From Labia minor (taxonomy: Eukaryota; Arthropoda; Insecta; Dermaptera; Spongiphoridae): a stretch of DNA of 64,000 nucleotides. The notes beneath the pieces were generated by a model. That model had not been told where the DNA came from. It saw nothing but the letters and a program-made list of their open reading frames with translations, and searched no databases. Made by a program: the position numbers and the translations under genes. The stretch spans positions 23,469,875-23,533,874 of the forward strand of contig OY720350.1 in NCBI GenBank assembly GCA_963082975.1, read 5' to 3'. Positions 1 to 9,525 of this stretch are shown piece by piece. Position 1 is the stretch's first letter, and each line of letters starts with the position of its first letter.

Positions 1-90
1 GGTTTTTGGTGTATAAAAATAAATGTTCCCATTTGGGAACGCTGGCTCTACAAATGGGTTAATATATATAAACAAATAAAAAAAATTAAC

Positions 91-301
91 CTTTTCAGTT
101 GTGAAATCAACTATTTCTTTATTGTCTTCTTCGCTATTGCTATTAACACAATCTGTTGTTTCTGAAGGTCCAGCTTCACTATCTAATTCTTAAATAGAAA
201 AGTATTTAAGAATTAATTCACTAATTTAAAAAAAAATTTTAAATCTTACCTTTCTTGTTTTTCTTATTTTGAAAAAAATCTGAAATTAGTCTTCGCTTCA
301 T
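91..301 (-). CDS. 5' exons of a hAT/ZMYM1-like transposase-type gene (runs off left edge)
   Basis: Read on the minus strand, an ATG at 301-299 opens MKRRLISDFFQNKKNKK and meets a consensus donor (GTAAG, 249-245). A polypyrimidine/AG acceptor at 190-189 opens a second exon, 188-91, that continues in the same frame (ELDSEAGPSETTDCVNSN...) and ends at a GTTAA donor (90-86). A short basic start with an ISDFF motif followed by an acidic Ser-rich stretch is usual for the N-terminus of hAT transposases and the domesticated ZMYM1/TTF-type proteins. No catalytic part is in view, because the rest would lie left of base 1. A hAT transposase scrap at 1085-1277 and hAT-type ends at 682-833 support the family. 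The frame is open across the proposed intron, but the two exons are short and the call is provisional. Confidence 0.45.
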
Positions 302-681
302 AATCTTTATGAAATTAGCAATTAATGTATGTAGCAATGTGGAAGGGGTTGAATTGGTGTCTAGGGTAAATGTTCTCGATAGAGCAACTTCTTGTTTGCG
401 AATTTCTATAAAATGGTTTATTTACAAATGCCCTACCCGTTGTGGTGGAGAAGGGGGGAGACTTTCTCCTGGACGTCACCAAAGGCCCTGTGGGGGTGAG
501 GGCCTGCGTTTCCGCTATCCCTCTGTTAAATTTTACAACCAGGGATAAGGAAGTGGAGTGAGGAGCTCGAAACATCCCTTGACCTCGGTATCAATTTCCA
601 CATGTATTAATAAAAAAAAACTTTTTTATTATACACTAAGTTATATTTTAAGAATTTTTTTTCTTTTCTATTTGAAAACAT
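302..681. other. Non-coding spacer with a GC-richer block
   Basis: Bases 330-600 are clearly richer in G and C than their surroundings, and the rest is A/T. The block lies just upstream of the hAT-like start codon and could be its promoter or 5' UTR. Overlapping short ORFs on both strands have no recognisable domain. I see no terminal repeats. Confidence 0.35.
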
Positions 682-833
682 AATATACAGCAATTATTTT
701 TTTTTTTCTCTCCTGGGGGTTTTAACCCCCAAAACCCCCCCTGGTTGCGCCACTGAATATACAGCAATTATTATTTTTTTTCTCTCCTGGGGGGGGTTTT
801 AACCCCCAAAACCCCCCCCTGGTTGCGCCACTG
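682..833 (+). repeat. Tandem pair of hAT-type terminal segments
   Basis: Two adjacent units (682-755 and 756-833) share ATATACAGCAATTATT, a poly-T run, CTCTCCTGGGGG, a C-rich run and the end GGTTGCGCCACTG. Read backwards that end is CAGTGGCGCAACC, the CAGTGGCG-type terminus common in hAT elements of the Tip100/Zaphod kind. The same end recurs at 17306-17318. The units are probably two right ends of a non-autonomous hAT element created by local duplication. Confidence 0.6.
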
Positions 834-989
834 CATTTATTAATTCATAGTAGTAGAAAACAATATGAATGTAATTTTTGTAAAAAGAAATTTCCTCAAA
901 AATCGAATTTAAATTATCATTTATTAATTCATAATATTGAAAAACCATTTGATTGTAATATTTTGTAAAAATAAATTTCCTAAAAAATC
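834..989 (+). pseudogene. Fragment of C2H2 zinc-finger array
   Basis: This is nearly identical to the last fingers of the array at 16271-17103 (Ser-Arg-Lys-Gln-Tyr linker, then CNFCKKKFPQKSNLNYH and part of the next finger), but the last finger is frameshifted and the sequence stops. It begins exactly at the end of the hAT-type repeat (base 833). It is a displaced scrap of the local zinc-finger family. Confidence 0.8.
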
Positions 990-1084
990 CATCTTTGTTT
1001 TTGATTTTTGTTTAATTACTTATTTGTTAATTACTACTATATTTTAATGCTAATTAATATCTTATATCTTACATATATTATAAA

Positions 1085-1277
1085 TGAAGTTGTTTGTGAG
1101 GGTTATGACAATGGAGGAAATATGAAAGGAAAAAAAAAATTACTTTTGAACAAAAATCCTTCAACTTTTTTCGTACTTTGTGCTGCCCATAGACTAAATT
1201 TAATAATTAACGATGCAGCTAAGGTGAATACAGATACAGATATACGGACTTCTTTCAAGTATTATTTTACTGTATGA
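1085..1277 (+). pseudogene. hAT (ZMYM1/TTF-type) transposase fragment
   Basis: Translation gives CEGYDNGGNMKGKKK followed by FFVLCAAHRLNLIINDAAK. This matches the conserved block around the second catalytic region of hAT transposases (G-x-G-Y-D-N-G-A-N-M ... C-x-x-H-x-L-N-L). The frame ends in unrelated codons and TGA at 1275-1277. There is no CAG-type acceptor immediately before the match, so it may be an exon scrap or a truncated element. It reads away from the minus-strand exons at 91-301, so the two are not one gene in their present order. Confidence 0.7.
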
Positions 1278-1510
1278 GCAGTATGAGGACCAGCATTTTG
1301 AAATCAATTTCCAAAAAAATGTTATTCACTGAATAGTAATTTCAAATGAACTCTCTTCAATCTTAAATAATATTATTTATCTTCTTAACCGAACTACAAT
1401 ATATGTATCCAATTTCGAAATTATATATTCTCTTGATATTACTATAAATAAAATTTAATTTTGTTTATCTGTCTATAAGATAAATCAAAATGCAGCCCAC
1501 AGACCATGGG

Positions 1511-1573
1511 GATCTCTTGAGAGCCGGCAGAGTTAAAAATTGGGTGCTTGCAGCGCCATTTCTTATATGCGGC
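1511..1573 (+). repeat. Diverged terminal inverted repeat (copy of the 15472-15873 MITE end)
   Basis: GATCTCTTGAGAG...AGTTAAAAATTGGGTGC...CTTATATGCGGC matches the right end of the element at 15797-15873. The gypsy element at 1574 is inserted at its outer end, so the last bases (CGGC, 1570-1573) are the target duplication, repeated at 12888-12891. Confidence 0.8.
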
Positions 1574-2154
1574 AGTCATGTTCGCACGGCTACTTGTGCT
1601 CACATAACTAGAATAAGTTATTATAGGGATTGACAGGATCCACTATCTGTCAATCAACTTCGTAATTTAGTGTATTCTGACCCGACCTAACATCTGGTCA
1701 AAGAATGGTCCATCCTAACCCTTTCTTTAGATTTAAGTTATTATAGGGATGAACAAAGCCCAAGAAATGTCAACCAACCTAATTAATTTATTATCTGTTA
1801 ACAATTAACGTCATGACCAAGAGACGGCTAAGTGTCGTCCAGATGAATGTCTTAAATCACCCACCGAGACACTTTTTTCCCTCAGCCCCTTCTACGAACC
1901 TCCATGTGTCCCCTCAGCTCCCCCGCCCCCTAGTCAAGTAATATATATATGGAGAGCAGAAATTGCAGACGATTCAATTGCTAGTCTTTAGTTCTTAGTT
2001 TTAGTTTTAAGAAACTCAACACACACCTTTTCGGCCTTGTATGATTTTGTAACAAGTTCACAAATAAAACTTCTATTTCCTTCTTTATAAAATTCGCCTT
2101 TTATTGTTACCTTTTAACTACCTACTATCTTAGTAGGAAGGTAAGCACATAACT
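1574..2154 (+). repeat. 5' LTR of the gypsy-group element
   Basis: 581 bp, beginning AGTCATGTTCG and ending CATAACT. A TATATATATGG box-like stretch lies near 1940-1951, and an AATAAA signal lies near 2063-2068. It carries one copy (1617-1736) of a 120-bp unit that is present twice in the 3' LTR. Otherwise the two LTRs appear near-identical by eye, indicating a young insertion. Confidence 0.92.
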
Positions 2155-2167
2155 GGCACAGTCGGTA
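2154..2167 (+). other. Primer-binding site of the gypsy-group element
   Basis: TGGCACAGTCGGTA directly follows the 5' LTR and shares its last T. The TGG pairs with the CCA end of a tRNA. Gypsy-group elements typically have TGGC...CAGTCGGTA-like sites here; I do not assign the tRNA. Confidence 0.75.
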
Positions 2168-3241
2168 TTTTTCGCGAACGTAATATTTTACGTAAACTTT
2201 TCTAAGTTTTATCGCGAACGGTGTTAAAACTTCAACATCTTGCTTCAATCTCCCGATCAACTGACGGCGTCTGATCATCGTCTTCAGCTATCAAGAAGCA
2301 GGAGAAGTCACCGCGAGCTTACGAGCCTACCACGACTACACGACACTGAGGAAAGCGACGTCCACTGCCTTAACGAGGAGCGGTTCAAGCAAATCATCCC
2401 AGGTCACCTATAAATACTAGGAGCGGTTATCATCTCTCCGAAGGGCGCAGTCATCAAGGAAGGAAAAGAAGAAGGAAAAACGTGAGCCATATAAACAATC
2501 ATACACCAAAATTAATTAAGCCTAAATTTAAATAAATAAAATCAAAATTATAAATAAAAATTTTAACAATTAAATAATTTTTTTAATTAATTAAAATAAA
2601 AAAATATAATAATAAATTGCCAATTAAATATAATAATTAAATAAAGAAAATAATAATTAAATAAAGAAAAATAATAATTAAATAATGAAAAATAAATAAA
2701 TGATATTAAACTAAATAATTAATTAAAATAAAATAATAAAAGAGAATTGATTGAAATAATTAAACGATAATAAAATAATCTTTGAATAGTTAGTTAATAA
2801 TAAATCTGAGAAGGAGCGGTCATTTTTACGCAGCTGTATCTCAGGAATATAACGTAATTAACAATAATAAAGATACTCCGAGGAAGTTTGATCCATTAAT
2901 GCGACCAAACCTCGTGAAAAAGTTAGGAATAAAATAAAGAAATAAAAAAAAAAAAAAAAAAAATTAAATAATTGATTGAAGTGTATAAATAATAATTGAA
3001 TAATTAATTAAAATAACAGTGAATAACTAATTAAATAAAAGAAATAATAATTAATTAAAAATTAAAATTAAATAAAATAATTTAAAATATAAAAATAAAT
3101 AAAAATTAAAATTGAATCATTAATAAAAATAAATATAAAAAATAATAAATAGCTAAATAATTAATAATAATAAACAAACAATTAAAATAAAATAAAATAA
3201 TTAAAAATTATAGTAAAAATAAAATAATCTAAGCTTCAAAA
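2168..3241 (+). other. Untranslated leader of the gypsy-group element
   Basis: The first ~320 bases have ordinary base composition. Bases ~2500-3240 are almost pure A/T (AAATAA-type low complexity) apart from a short GC-containing island at 2800-2935. The ATG of the long ORF follows at 3242. I see no coding capacity. Confidence 0.7.
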
Positions 3242-5581
3242 ATGAATGTAAGTGATTTATTAAATTGTATCCCCATTTTCACGGGCGACTCAAATAAATT
3301 GGAAAGGTTTATCAGTACAGTTGATGCGGTTTATAGAGGTATCTCCCACGACCACCATCAATTCCTCCTTTTGTTTGTTAGGAATAAAATTCAAGGCCAA
3401 GCCGACGAATTATTAACTCACGTTAGTCTGACCATTTGGGAAGATCTGAGAAAAGTGCTTAATGACTTATTTTTAGAAACAAAAGATGAGAGCACCCTCC
3501 GCCGCGAACTTTATGACATGGAGAGGTCTCGAGCCAAAATTATAGATAGGTATAAAAAAATTCAGGAGCTTATCGGAAAATTCGCAGCGCGCATCAACGC
3601 GTCAAATGAAATCTCCAGTGGCAAGGATGTGGCCAAAAGGCATTTCGAAACAGATGCTGTTAACATTTTCGTTAGGTCTCTCCCGGAGCCAGAAAGATCG
3701 CAAATTATAGCGCAAAATTTCAAAACAATCAATGAAGTTTTTAGTTACTTATCGAATAAAACCAGTCTATTAAGTAGGGAGAACAATGTCAATAATTACA
3801 ATTCCAATGGACAGCAAAGGCCTAGACAATTCGCCCCCAGGAGTCACTCCTATCATAATAATTATTATCAAAATTACCACCCCCCTCCCCGCCACCACAA
3901 TTCACAAGGCTCCTTTAACCAATTCAACTCACCAAATTTTAACCAACCCCCCCAATTTAGAAACAATGGAAATCGCCAACATAACCCTCACCACAGCCAC
4001 CCCCCCTGGTTCGGCAACCAACAACAAAATTTTTACCCCCCTTCCACCCCTATGAGTATTCAAACGACTAGATCAAGAAACGCTCGTTCTGACCGATCTA
4101 GAATGAACATTCATGAATTTAACAACATTAGGAACGAACAGAATAATTTTTTAGATATAAAAACCCAAATTAATAGCGAGAATTTAAAAAAAGAAAGTGT
4201 AAATTTAATTAATCAAAAAATTGATAATATAATTCCTATTCAAATAGAAAATAATTCGATTAAACTAGAAAAATTACAACGAGATGAAAGAAATAAAATT
4301 AATATTAACTCAAAAGATAAAGATCTAGAAATTATTAATCCAAGTGAAATAAAAAATGAATCAACAGAGATCTTGTTAATATTAAACAACGAAGAGGAGT
4401 CTATTATAAACATACCTAGTAGACATGGTAAAGAAAATGATTCTAAAAAATTATATGACAATGATTTATCTTTACAAATGCAATTGGAAGATGTAGGACT
4501 GAAAAATAATTCTTTGAATGAAAATTTAAATGAAATGGAATTGCTTCTAAAATCTAAAGACGATGAATTAAAACTTAAATCAGAGATTTCCAATGAAGAG
4601 AAAAAATTATTAGAAGAGAAATTGAATAATGAAGTGAAAACCTCCAATAAATTAAGGGATGATTTACAAAATAATTTATGTTTATTAGAAGAACGGGAAA
4701 AAGAAATTGATAATTTAAATACCAAAATAAATAAAATAAAAAAAGAAATAATTATTACTAAAACCTCCGATTATGATAAAGAAAAACGGGAAAAAGAAAT
4801 TGATAATTTAAATACCAAAATAAATAAAATAAAAAAAGAAATAATTATTACTAAAACCTCCGATTATGATAAAGAAAAACAATTAGTTTCTTTAATTGAT
4901 GATTTAGAAAATCCTAAAAGAAAAAATTCACAAATATGTTCTCAATTAACAGCAAAAGAAACAGACTTAAAAGATTTAAATGATAAAATCGGCATTTTAC
5001 AAAAATATAAAAAAGTCGAAGATGGGCAGCAAGCAATAAATAATACCCATCAAAGAACAATCGACATGATACCCTTCGAAGTTTTATTAGAAGTTAAAAT
5101 GAAAAACGAAAAAGATATGCATATGCGTGAATTAATAGAAAAGGAATTGATAAAACAATTCGATAACGAGAGAGAAGAATTAAGAAAAAGTAGGAAAGAG
5201 CAAATATTAAAATTTCATGAAGAAATTCGAATATATAATTGGAAAAGATATCGAAAGGCTACCAAATACAAACAATTTGGATCTGATATAATAATTAAAC
5301 AGAAATATTTAGGTCCTTATCGGGTTATTAATAAATTTATAAATGATAGATATCAAGTAGAAGTGTCAGGTAAGGAGCAGGGACCACAAACAACCTATAC
5401 AGGAGCCGAGTATATGAAACCCTTTCTCTTTCCCTTAACTTTATTATTATTATTGAAGATATATTTAAATATAATTTTGAGGACAAAATTTTATTTGACA
5501 GTACAGGATCTGATTAATCAAATCTCCCAGATGTCACTTTATATAAATTCCTTACCTCCTCGATTTGCTCAAACTATATAA
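3242..5581 (+). CDS. Gag fused to coiled coil and integrase C-terminal tail (779 aa)
   Basis: One uninterrupted ORF. Residues 1 to about 190 (starting MNVSDLLNCIPIFTGDSNKL) look like a gypsy-group Gag capsid region. Residues ~195-290 are rich in Asn, Gln, Pro and His. Residues ~350-590 are Lys/Glu/Asn-rich heptad-like coiled coil, with an exact 31-residue tandem duplication (DNA 4694-4786 and 4787-4879). Residues ~598-727 match the C-terminal part of a gypsy integrase: ELIEKELIKQF-like helix, KATKYK, and the GPY/F signature YLGPYRV, ending EYMKPF where such integrases end. Residues 728-745 are hydrophobic (PLTLLLLLK), as at an Env signal peptide. There is no zinc knuckle, protease, reverse transcriptase, RNase H or integrase core. 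Pol has been replaced or deleted without losing the frame. Whether the product is made or useful is unknown. Confidence 0.8.
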   Translation: MNVSDLLNCIPIFTGDSNKLERFISTVDAVYRGISHDHHQFLLLFVRNKIQGQADELLTHVSLTIWEDLRKVLNDLFLETKDESTLRRELYDMERSRAKIIDRYKKIQELIGKFAARINASNEISSGKDVAKRHFETDAVNIFVRSLPEPERSQIIAQNFKTINEVFSYLSNKTSLLSRENNVNNYNSNGQQRPRQFAPRSHSYHNNYYQNYHPPPRHHNSQGSFNQFNSPNFNQPPQFRNNGNRQHNPHHSHPPWFGNQQQNFYPPSTPMSIQTTRSRNARSDRSRMNIHEFNNIRNEQNNFLDIKTQINSENLKKESVNLINQKIDNIIPIQIENNSIKLEKLQRDERNKININSKDKDLEIINPSEIKNESTEILLILNNEEESIINIPSRHGKENDSKKLYDNDLSLQMQLEDVGLKNNSLNENLNEMELLLKSKDDELKLKSEISNEEKKLLEEKLNNEVKTSNKLRDDLQNNLCLLEEREKEIDNLNTKINKIKKEIIITKTSDYDKEKREKEIDNLNTKINKIKKEIIITKTSDYDKEKQLVSLIDDLENPKRKNSQICSQLTAKETDLKDLNDKIGILQKYKKVEDGQQAINNTHQRTIDMIPFEVLLEVKMKNEKDMHMRELIEKELIKQFDNEREELRKSRKEQILKFHEEIRIYNWKRYRKATKYKQFGSDIIIKQKYLGPYRVINKFINDRYQVEVSGKEQGPQTTYTGAEYMKPFLFPLTLLLLLKIYLNIILRTKFYLTVQDLINQISQMSLYINSLPPRFAQTI

Positions 5582-5589
5582 AATTAATA

Positions 5590-6331
5590 TTGAAATCAAT
5601 GATTTTTTGGGAGGCAGCTAAATTCATCAGACCTTTCTGTAAAGTCCATAATGACATTATTGACATTGTCCTCGAAATACCGAACTATAGCGAGAAAGAA
5701 TCTAATATAATTCAAATCACCCCCATACCTAGATACCAAGAAGGGCAACTCGTACTACTGAATGAACCGTTCCAATATATTGTAGCAGATAACTTAGACT
5801 AAAAAAAAAAAATAACTAATTGTATAATTAATAATAATAATAAATACTATTGTAAGGTAAGCCATGGGAAGGCAAGCAATTGTACAAGAAACTTAGTAAT
5901 TGATAATAACAGCAAAAATTGTAAATCTCACCCCCTAAAACATTTCCCACAGTTTTTAGTGATCCCTAACAGTGAAGTGGTAATCATAAATGTAATAGAT
6001 AATAATAATGTAAAAATTAATTGTAAAAGTGTCAATACAACATTGTCAAGAGGATTGTATAAAATTGTAAATAATGAATGTATAATTAACAATAGAAAGA
6101 TTCACACGATTTACAGGTCCAATACGGAAATTTCCATTCTCAATTTAAGTTTAAATATTAGGAAAATAGACACAAGCAAAGAAATCACTATGCATAGTAT
6201 CAAAGAAATTGAGATAGATAGCCCCAGGCTAAAAGAAATTGAGGAAATTGGATCAGTAATTCACGAAAACAAAACCACATTGTTAATTATTACAATCATT
6301 ATATTAGTATTAATTATAGTGACAATATTTG
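5590..6331 (+). pseudogene. Env-like remnant, upstream part
   Basis: Two open stretches (5590-5802 and 5959-6331) sit where errantivirus-type elements carry an envelope gene. They are separated by stops. The second ends in a strongly hydrophobic membrane anchor (Leu/Ile run around 6280-6325), as at the end of a class I-type insect retrovirus Env. The N-terminal bulk of an Env is missing. The frame is cut at 6331 by the R1 insertion, and the open reading that seems to continue to 6408 is only the poly(T) face of the R1 tail. It is degenerate and non-functional as it stands. Confidence 0.6.
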
Positions 6332-6552
6332 TTTTTTTTTGTTTTTTTTTTTTTTTTTTTGTACAGGAGTTGAAAAACCTTCAGAAGGTACCAGTGGGGA
6401 GTGCTTAGTCTAAAGCAGAGATGCGCCCCTCCTGGTTATGTGGGATTTTTACCTCACTAAAAACACTCTCCTGTGGGCCACGGAGAATCCCAGACCGGAA
6501 CCCTTTCGGATGACTTCAGTCTGGGCCGAGCTTTGGGCATTTTCGCTTCTCC

Positions 6553-9525
6553 TTAGTCTAAGCACCCCTCATGTCTCTTGGTTCGCAGCACCTCCTCCAC
6601 AAATTCAGCTACGGCTTTCCACTTGTCCTTGCTCTGTAGCATTACGGATATGATAGAATCCGGTGCTACAGGTCCGACGCTGGTTGTAAGACTCCTCTTT
6701 TTTGTGATGAACCGCGAGCATTCGAAGAAGGTGTGATGAGCGGTATCCTCGCTACCCCGGCACCAGAGACAGAAGGGTGAAGCGACTTTGTTCATTTTAA
6801 AAAGGTATGCCCGGAAGTACCCATGCCCTGTAAGAAATTGGCACAGGTAAAAATTTATATCTCCATGGCCCCTGTCAATCCACGATTTTACGTGAGGGAC
6901 TAATTTCCTTGTCCATTGCCCAAGGTTATCTTCCCAACGACTCTGCCAACGCTGTAGTGTTTCTTTCCTTGCCTCTTGCTTGTTATTTCTGGTCAGGAAA
7001 ATTGTTCTTCTTTCTTCAGCTAGAAGATCTATAGGAATAACTCCTGCTATTAAGAGAACCGCCTCCCCATCAACCGTTCTATAGGCGCTGGTAATTCTCA
7101 AGGCACATTTTCGTTGGACCGATAGTAACCTTTTCCTATATTTCTTAATCCTCATGGCAACAGCCCAAATCTCCGATCCATATAACATCATCGACTGGGC
7201 AGCCACCATAAGCAGTCTTCTCTTGCTCTGACTAGGACCACCGGTATTTGCCATCAGTCTCGACAGAGAGGCCACAGCCTTTGCCGCGTTGTCAGCGATA
7301 TTCCTGATATGATTCCAGAAGGTTAATTTGCCATCCAGAATCATACCAAGATACTTAATTGATTTCTTCGCCTGGACCTGCTCAGTGTCGACGACCATTG
7401 ATATTTCCGTGGGAATTCTCTTCCGAGTGATAACCACGATTTCCGTCTTTGCCATCGCGAGCTCCAAGCCGTGATCTTCCATCCAGGCTCGAACTCTTCT
7501 CATGGTCATGTTGAGTTTGAGTTGAGCTAGCTCCGTAGTTCGAGCTGTTATAACTGCGGCCGTGTCGTCTGCGTAGCCCACTAGAAACACATCATCAGGC
7601 ATGGTAAGACGAAGTAAACCATCATATGTGACATTCCACAGGTCCGGACCGAGAATAGACCCTTGCGCAGCTCCTGCAGTAATCCTCTTACGAGCTTTTC
7701 CATCGGATGTTTCATATGTCAAGTTGCGATCCCTAAGATAGTCTCGTATTATTCTTAGAAGATACTCCGGAACATCAAAGTTAACTCGCAGAGCTTGAAT
7801 CATATCCACCCATCTAGCTGTATTGAAGGCATTACGCACGTCCAGAGTGACCAGAAGCACCAATGGTGTGTTCTGTGAACATCCTATATTTCTAGCCTGT
7901 TCGACGGCATCAACTACTTTAGAGATGGCGCTCATCGTGGAGTACCCTTTACGAAAGCCGTGTTGTCGATGTGAAAGGTCACCAGCAGCTATTATTGCTT
8001 CCTGAAGTCTAGGTTTTAACAACTTTTCCAGTAGCTTCCCTGATGTGTCAAGCATACACAATGGCCGATATGCAGAAGGAGAACCGGGATTTCCTTTCCC
8101 CTTAGGAATCAAAGCGAGTTTAGCCGTCTTCCATCTTGAGGGGAAGATTCCAGTTACCAGGCAGGCATTGTACATTTCAAGAAGAGGCCCGGGTTCTTTT
8201 CGGGCAATCACTTTGAGTGCCTCAACTGGCACCCCATCTGGTCCAGGAGCCCTCCCACTCTTCATCGATTCAACCGCTGTTTTCAGTTCTTCATTTGTGA
8301 AAACTGGAAAAGCTCCAACCATCGAAGTGACTATCTCTTCAGGTCTTTCCGGGTGACTAGGAAATAATGTTTCGACAATTTCTCGCATGGTGTGAGCGTT
8401 CATTTTACCAGAAGAGTTCATGAGGTTCAGCTTTCGCATCACAATTTTATAGGCATTTCCCCATGGATCGTGATCTACCTCCTCGCAGAGTTTTCGCCAG
8501 CTTCGGCGCTTACTCTCTTTGATCGCATTAGCGAGAGCCTTCTTGGCTATTTTGTATTCAGCAGCTAGAGTTGGTGCATCAGATTTGTTTCTGGACCGCT
8601 GTGCTCTTCGCCTAGAAGCTAAAGCTGTGCGTCTTAAGCTCGAAATTTCATCAGTCCACCAATAAGTTTGGCGTCTCCTACCAGGCGGCTTGCGTAAAGG
8701 CATCGATGATTCACATGCCTTGTATAGAGCTTTCATTATTTTCGCTACCATTTGTTCCAGAGAGTGACGGTCCATGTGCTCAGCTGATTCCGGCGTCAGT
8801 CCAGCTAACCCAGCTCTCCACGACTCCACCAGCTTGTCCTCGTCAAGTTTTGACGTGTTCCAGCGAGGGGCAGGGCGACCACCACCACTTTGCTTTTGTT
8901 TCTCATCTGTAATTTCAAACAGGATGTAGTTATGGTCGCTGGCTGTATAGTCCTCTAGAACCCTCCATCCCTCTACCTTATGCGCCAGACATTCAGAGAC
9001 CAGAGTAATGTCTGGGATCGACATTCCAAAACCAGCTCTTCGGTACGTAGGTGTCATTCCCCTATTCATTACCAAGAGATTTAGCCTAGAGGCCATCTCT
9101 AAGGTATATTTTCCTCTTGAGTTCTGAGTCTGCATCCCCCACTCCAAAGCCCTAGCGTTAAAATCCCCGGCGACAACAAATGGTCCATTCAGAGCGCGAA
9201 GGGCATCCTCCAGTTTATCTAGCTTTTCCCGGAATTCTCGAATGGGGTCATTCGGCGAGAAATAACAGCTCACGAGAGTCATGTCCCGCATCGCTATCCA
9301 CACAAAGCCATCTCCAGATACCGTTGCAAGCACTTGTATAGCCCCACCGTCGGCATTCCAGATCGCAGCATAGCCTGAGACATCCACATACCAAGCTGGA
9401 TCATCCTTAATTTTATATGGTTCACTAATCACGACAACTTGAGCGTTTTTTTCCAAAGTCATCTGCGTTAGGAGGCTATCTGCGGCTCGGCATCTCTGTA
9501 GGTTGCCCTGCAATATTCTAACCAT
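6553..9525 (-). CDS. R1-clade ORF2: endonuclease / reverse transcriptase (990 aa)
   Basis: The ATG at 9525-9523 (MVRILQGNLQRC) overlaps the ORF1 stop in ATGGTTAG, an arrangement used for termination-reinitiation. A further 34 codons are open upstream but lie inside ORF1. Residues 1-~220 are an APE-type endonuclease (ISEPYK, GDFNAR, SDHN motifs). Residues ~430-720 are the reverse transcriptase, with YADD near residue 650 (DNA ~7565-7575). The C-terminus has a C-x2-C-x8-H-x4-C motif (FCLWCRGSEDTAHHTFFEC) near residues 912-935, typical of the R1 clade. No stop or frameshift interrupts it. It would nick target DNA and copy the element RNA onto the 3' end. This looks like a recently active copy. 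Confidence 0.92.
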   Translation of the reverse strand: MVRILQGNLQRCRAADSLLTQMTLEKNAQVVVISEPYKIKDDPAWYVDVSGYAAIWNADGGAIQVLATVSGDGFVWIAMRDMTLVSCYFSPNDPIREFREKLDKLEDALRALNGPFVVAGDFNARALEWGMQTQNSRGKYTLEMASRLNLLVMNRGMTPTYRRAGFGMSIPDITLVSECLAHKVEGWRVLEDYTASDHNYILFEITDEKQKQSGGGRPAPRWNTSKLDEDKLVESWRAGLAGLTPESAEHMDRHSLEQMVAKIMKALYKACESSMPLRKPPGRRRQTYWWTDEISSLRRTALASRRRAQRSRNKSDAPTLAAEYKIAKKALANAIKESKRRSWRKLCEEVDHDPWGNAYKIVMRKLNLMNSSGKMNAHTMREIVETLFPSHPERPEEIVTSMVGAFPVFTNEELKTAVESMKSGRAPGPDGVPVEALKVIARKEPGPLLEMYNACLVTGIFPSRWKTAKLALIPKGKGNPGSPSAYRPLCMLDTSGKLLEKLLKPRLQEAIIAAGDLSHRQHGFRKGYSTMSAISKVVDAVEQARNIGCSQNTPLVLLVTLDVRNAFNTARWVDMIQALRVNFDVPEYLLRIIRDYLRDRNLTYETSDGKARKRITAGAAQGSILGPDLWNVTYDGLLRLTMPDDVFLVGYADDTAAVITARTTELAQLKLNMTMRRVRAWMEDHGLELAMAKTEIVVITRKRIPTEISMVVDTEQVQAKKSIKYLGMILDGKLTFWNHIRNIADNAAKAVASLSRLMANTGGPSQSKRRLLMVAAQSMMLYGSEIWAVAMRIKKYRKRLLSVQRKCALRITSAYRTVDGEAVLLIAGVIPIDLLAEERRTIFLTRNNKQEARKETLQRWQSRWEDNLGQWTRKLVPHVKSWIDRGHGDINFYLCQFLTGHGYFRAYLFKMNKVASPFCLWCRGSEDTAHHTFFECSRFITKKRSLTTSVGPVAPDSIISVMLQSKDKWKAVAEFVEEVLRTKRHEGCLD

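Noticed and set aside
309..575. Two opposed ~80-codon frames
   Set aside because: No similarity, no Kozak or splice context; composition effect of a GC-richer block.
4240..4725. 161-codon antisense ORF in the gypsy coiled-coil region
   Set aside because: Ser/Phe-rich shadow of Lys/Glu codons.
6332..6408. Continuation of the env-like frame as FFFF...VQELKN
   Set aside because: This is the reverse face of the R1 poly(A) tail and 3' UTR, not env.
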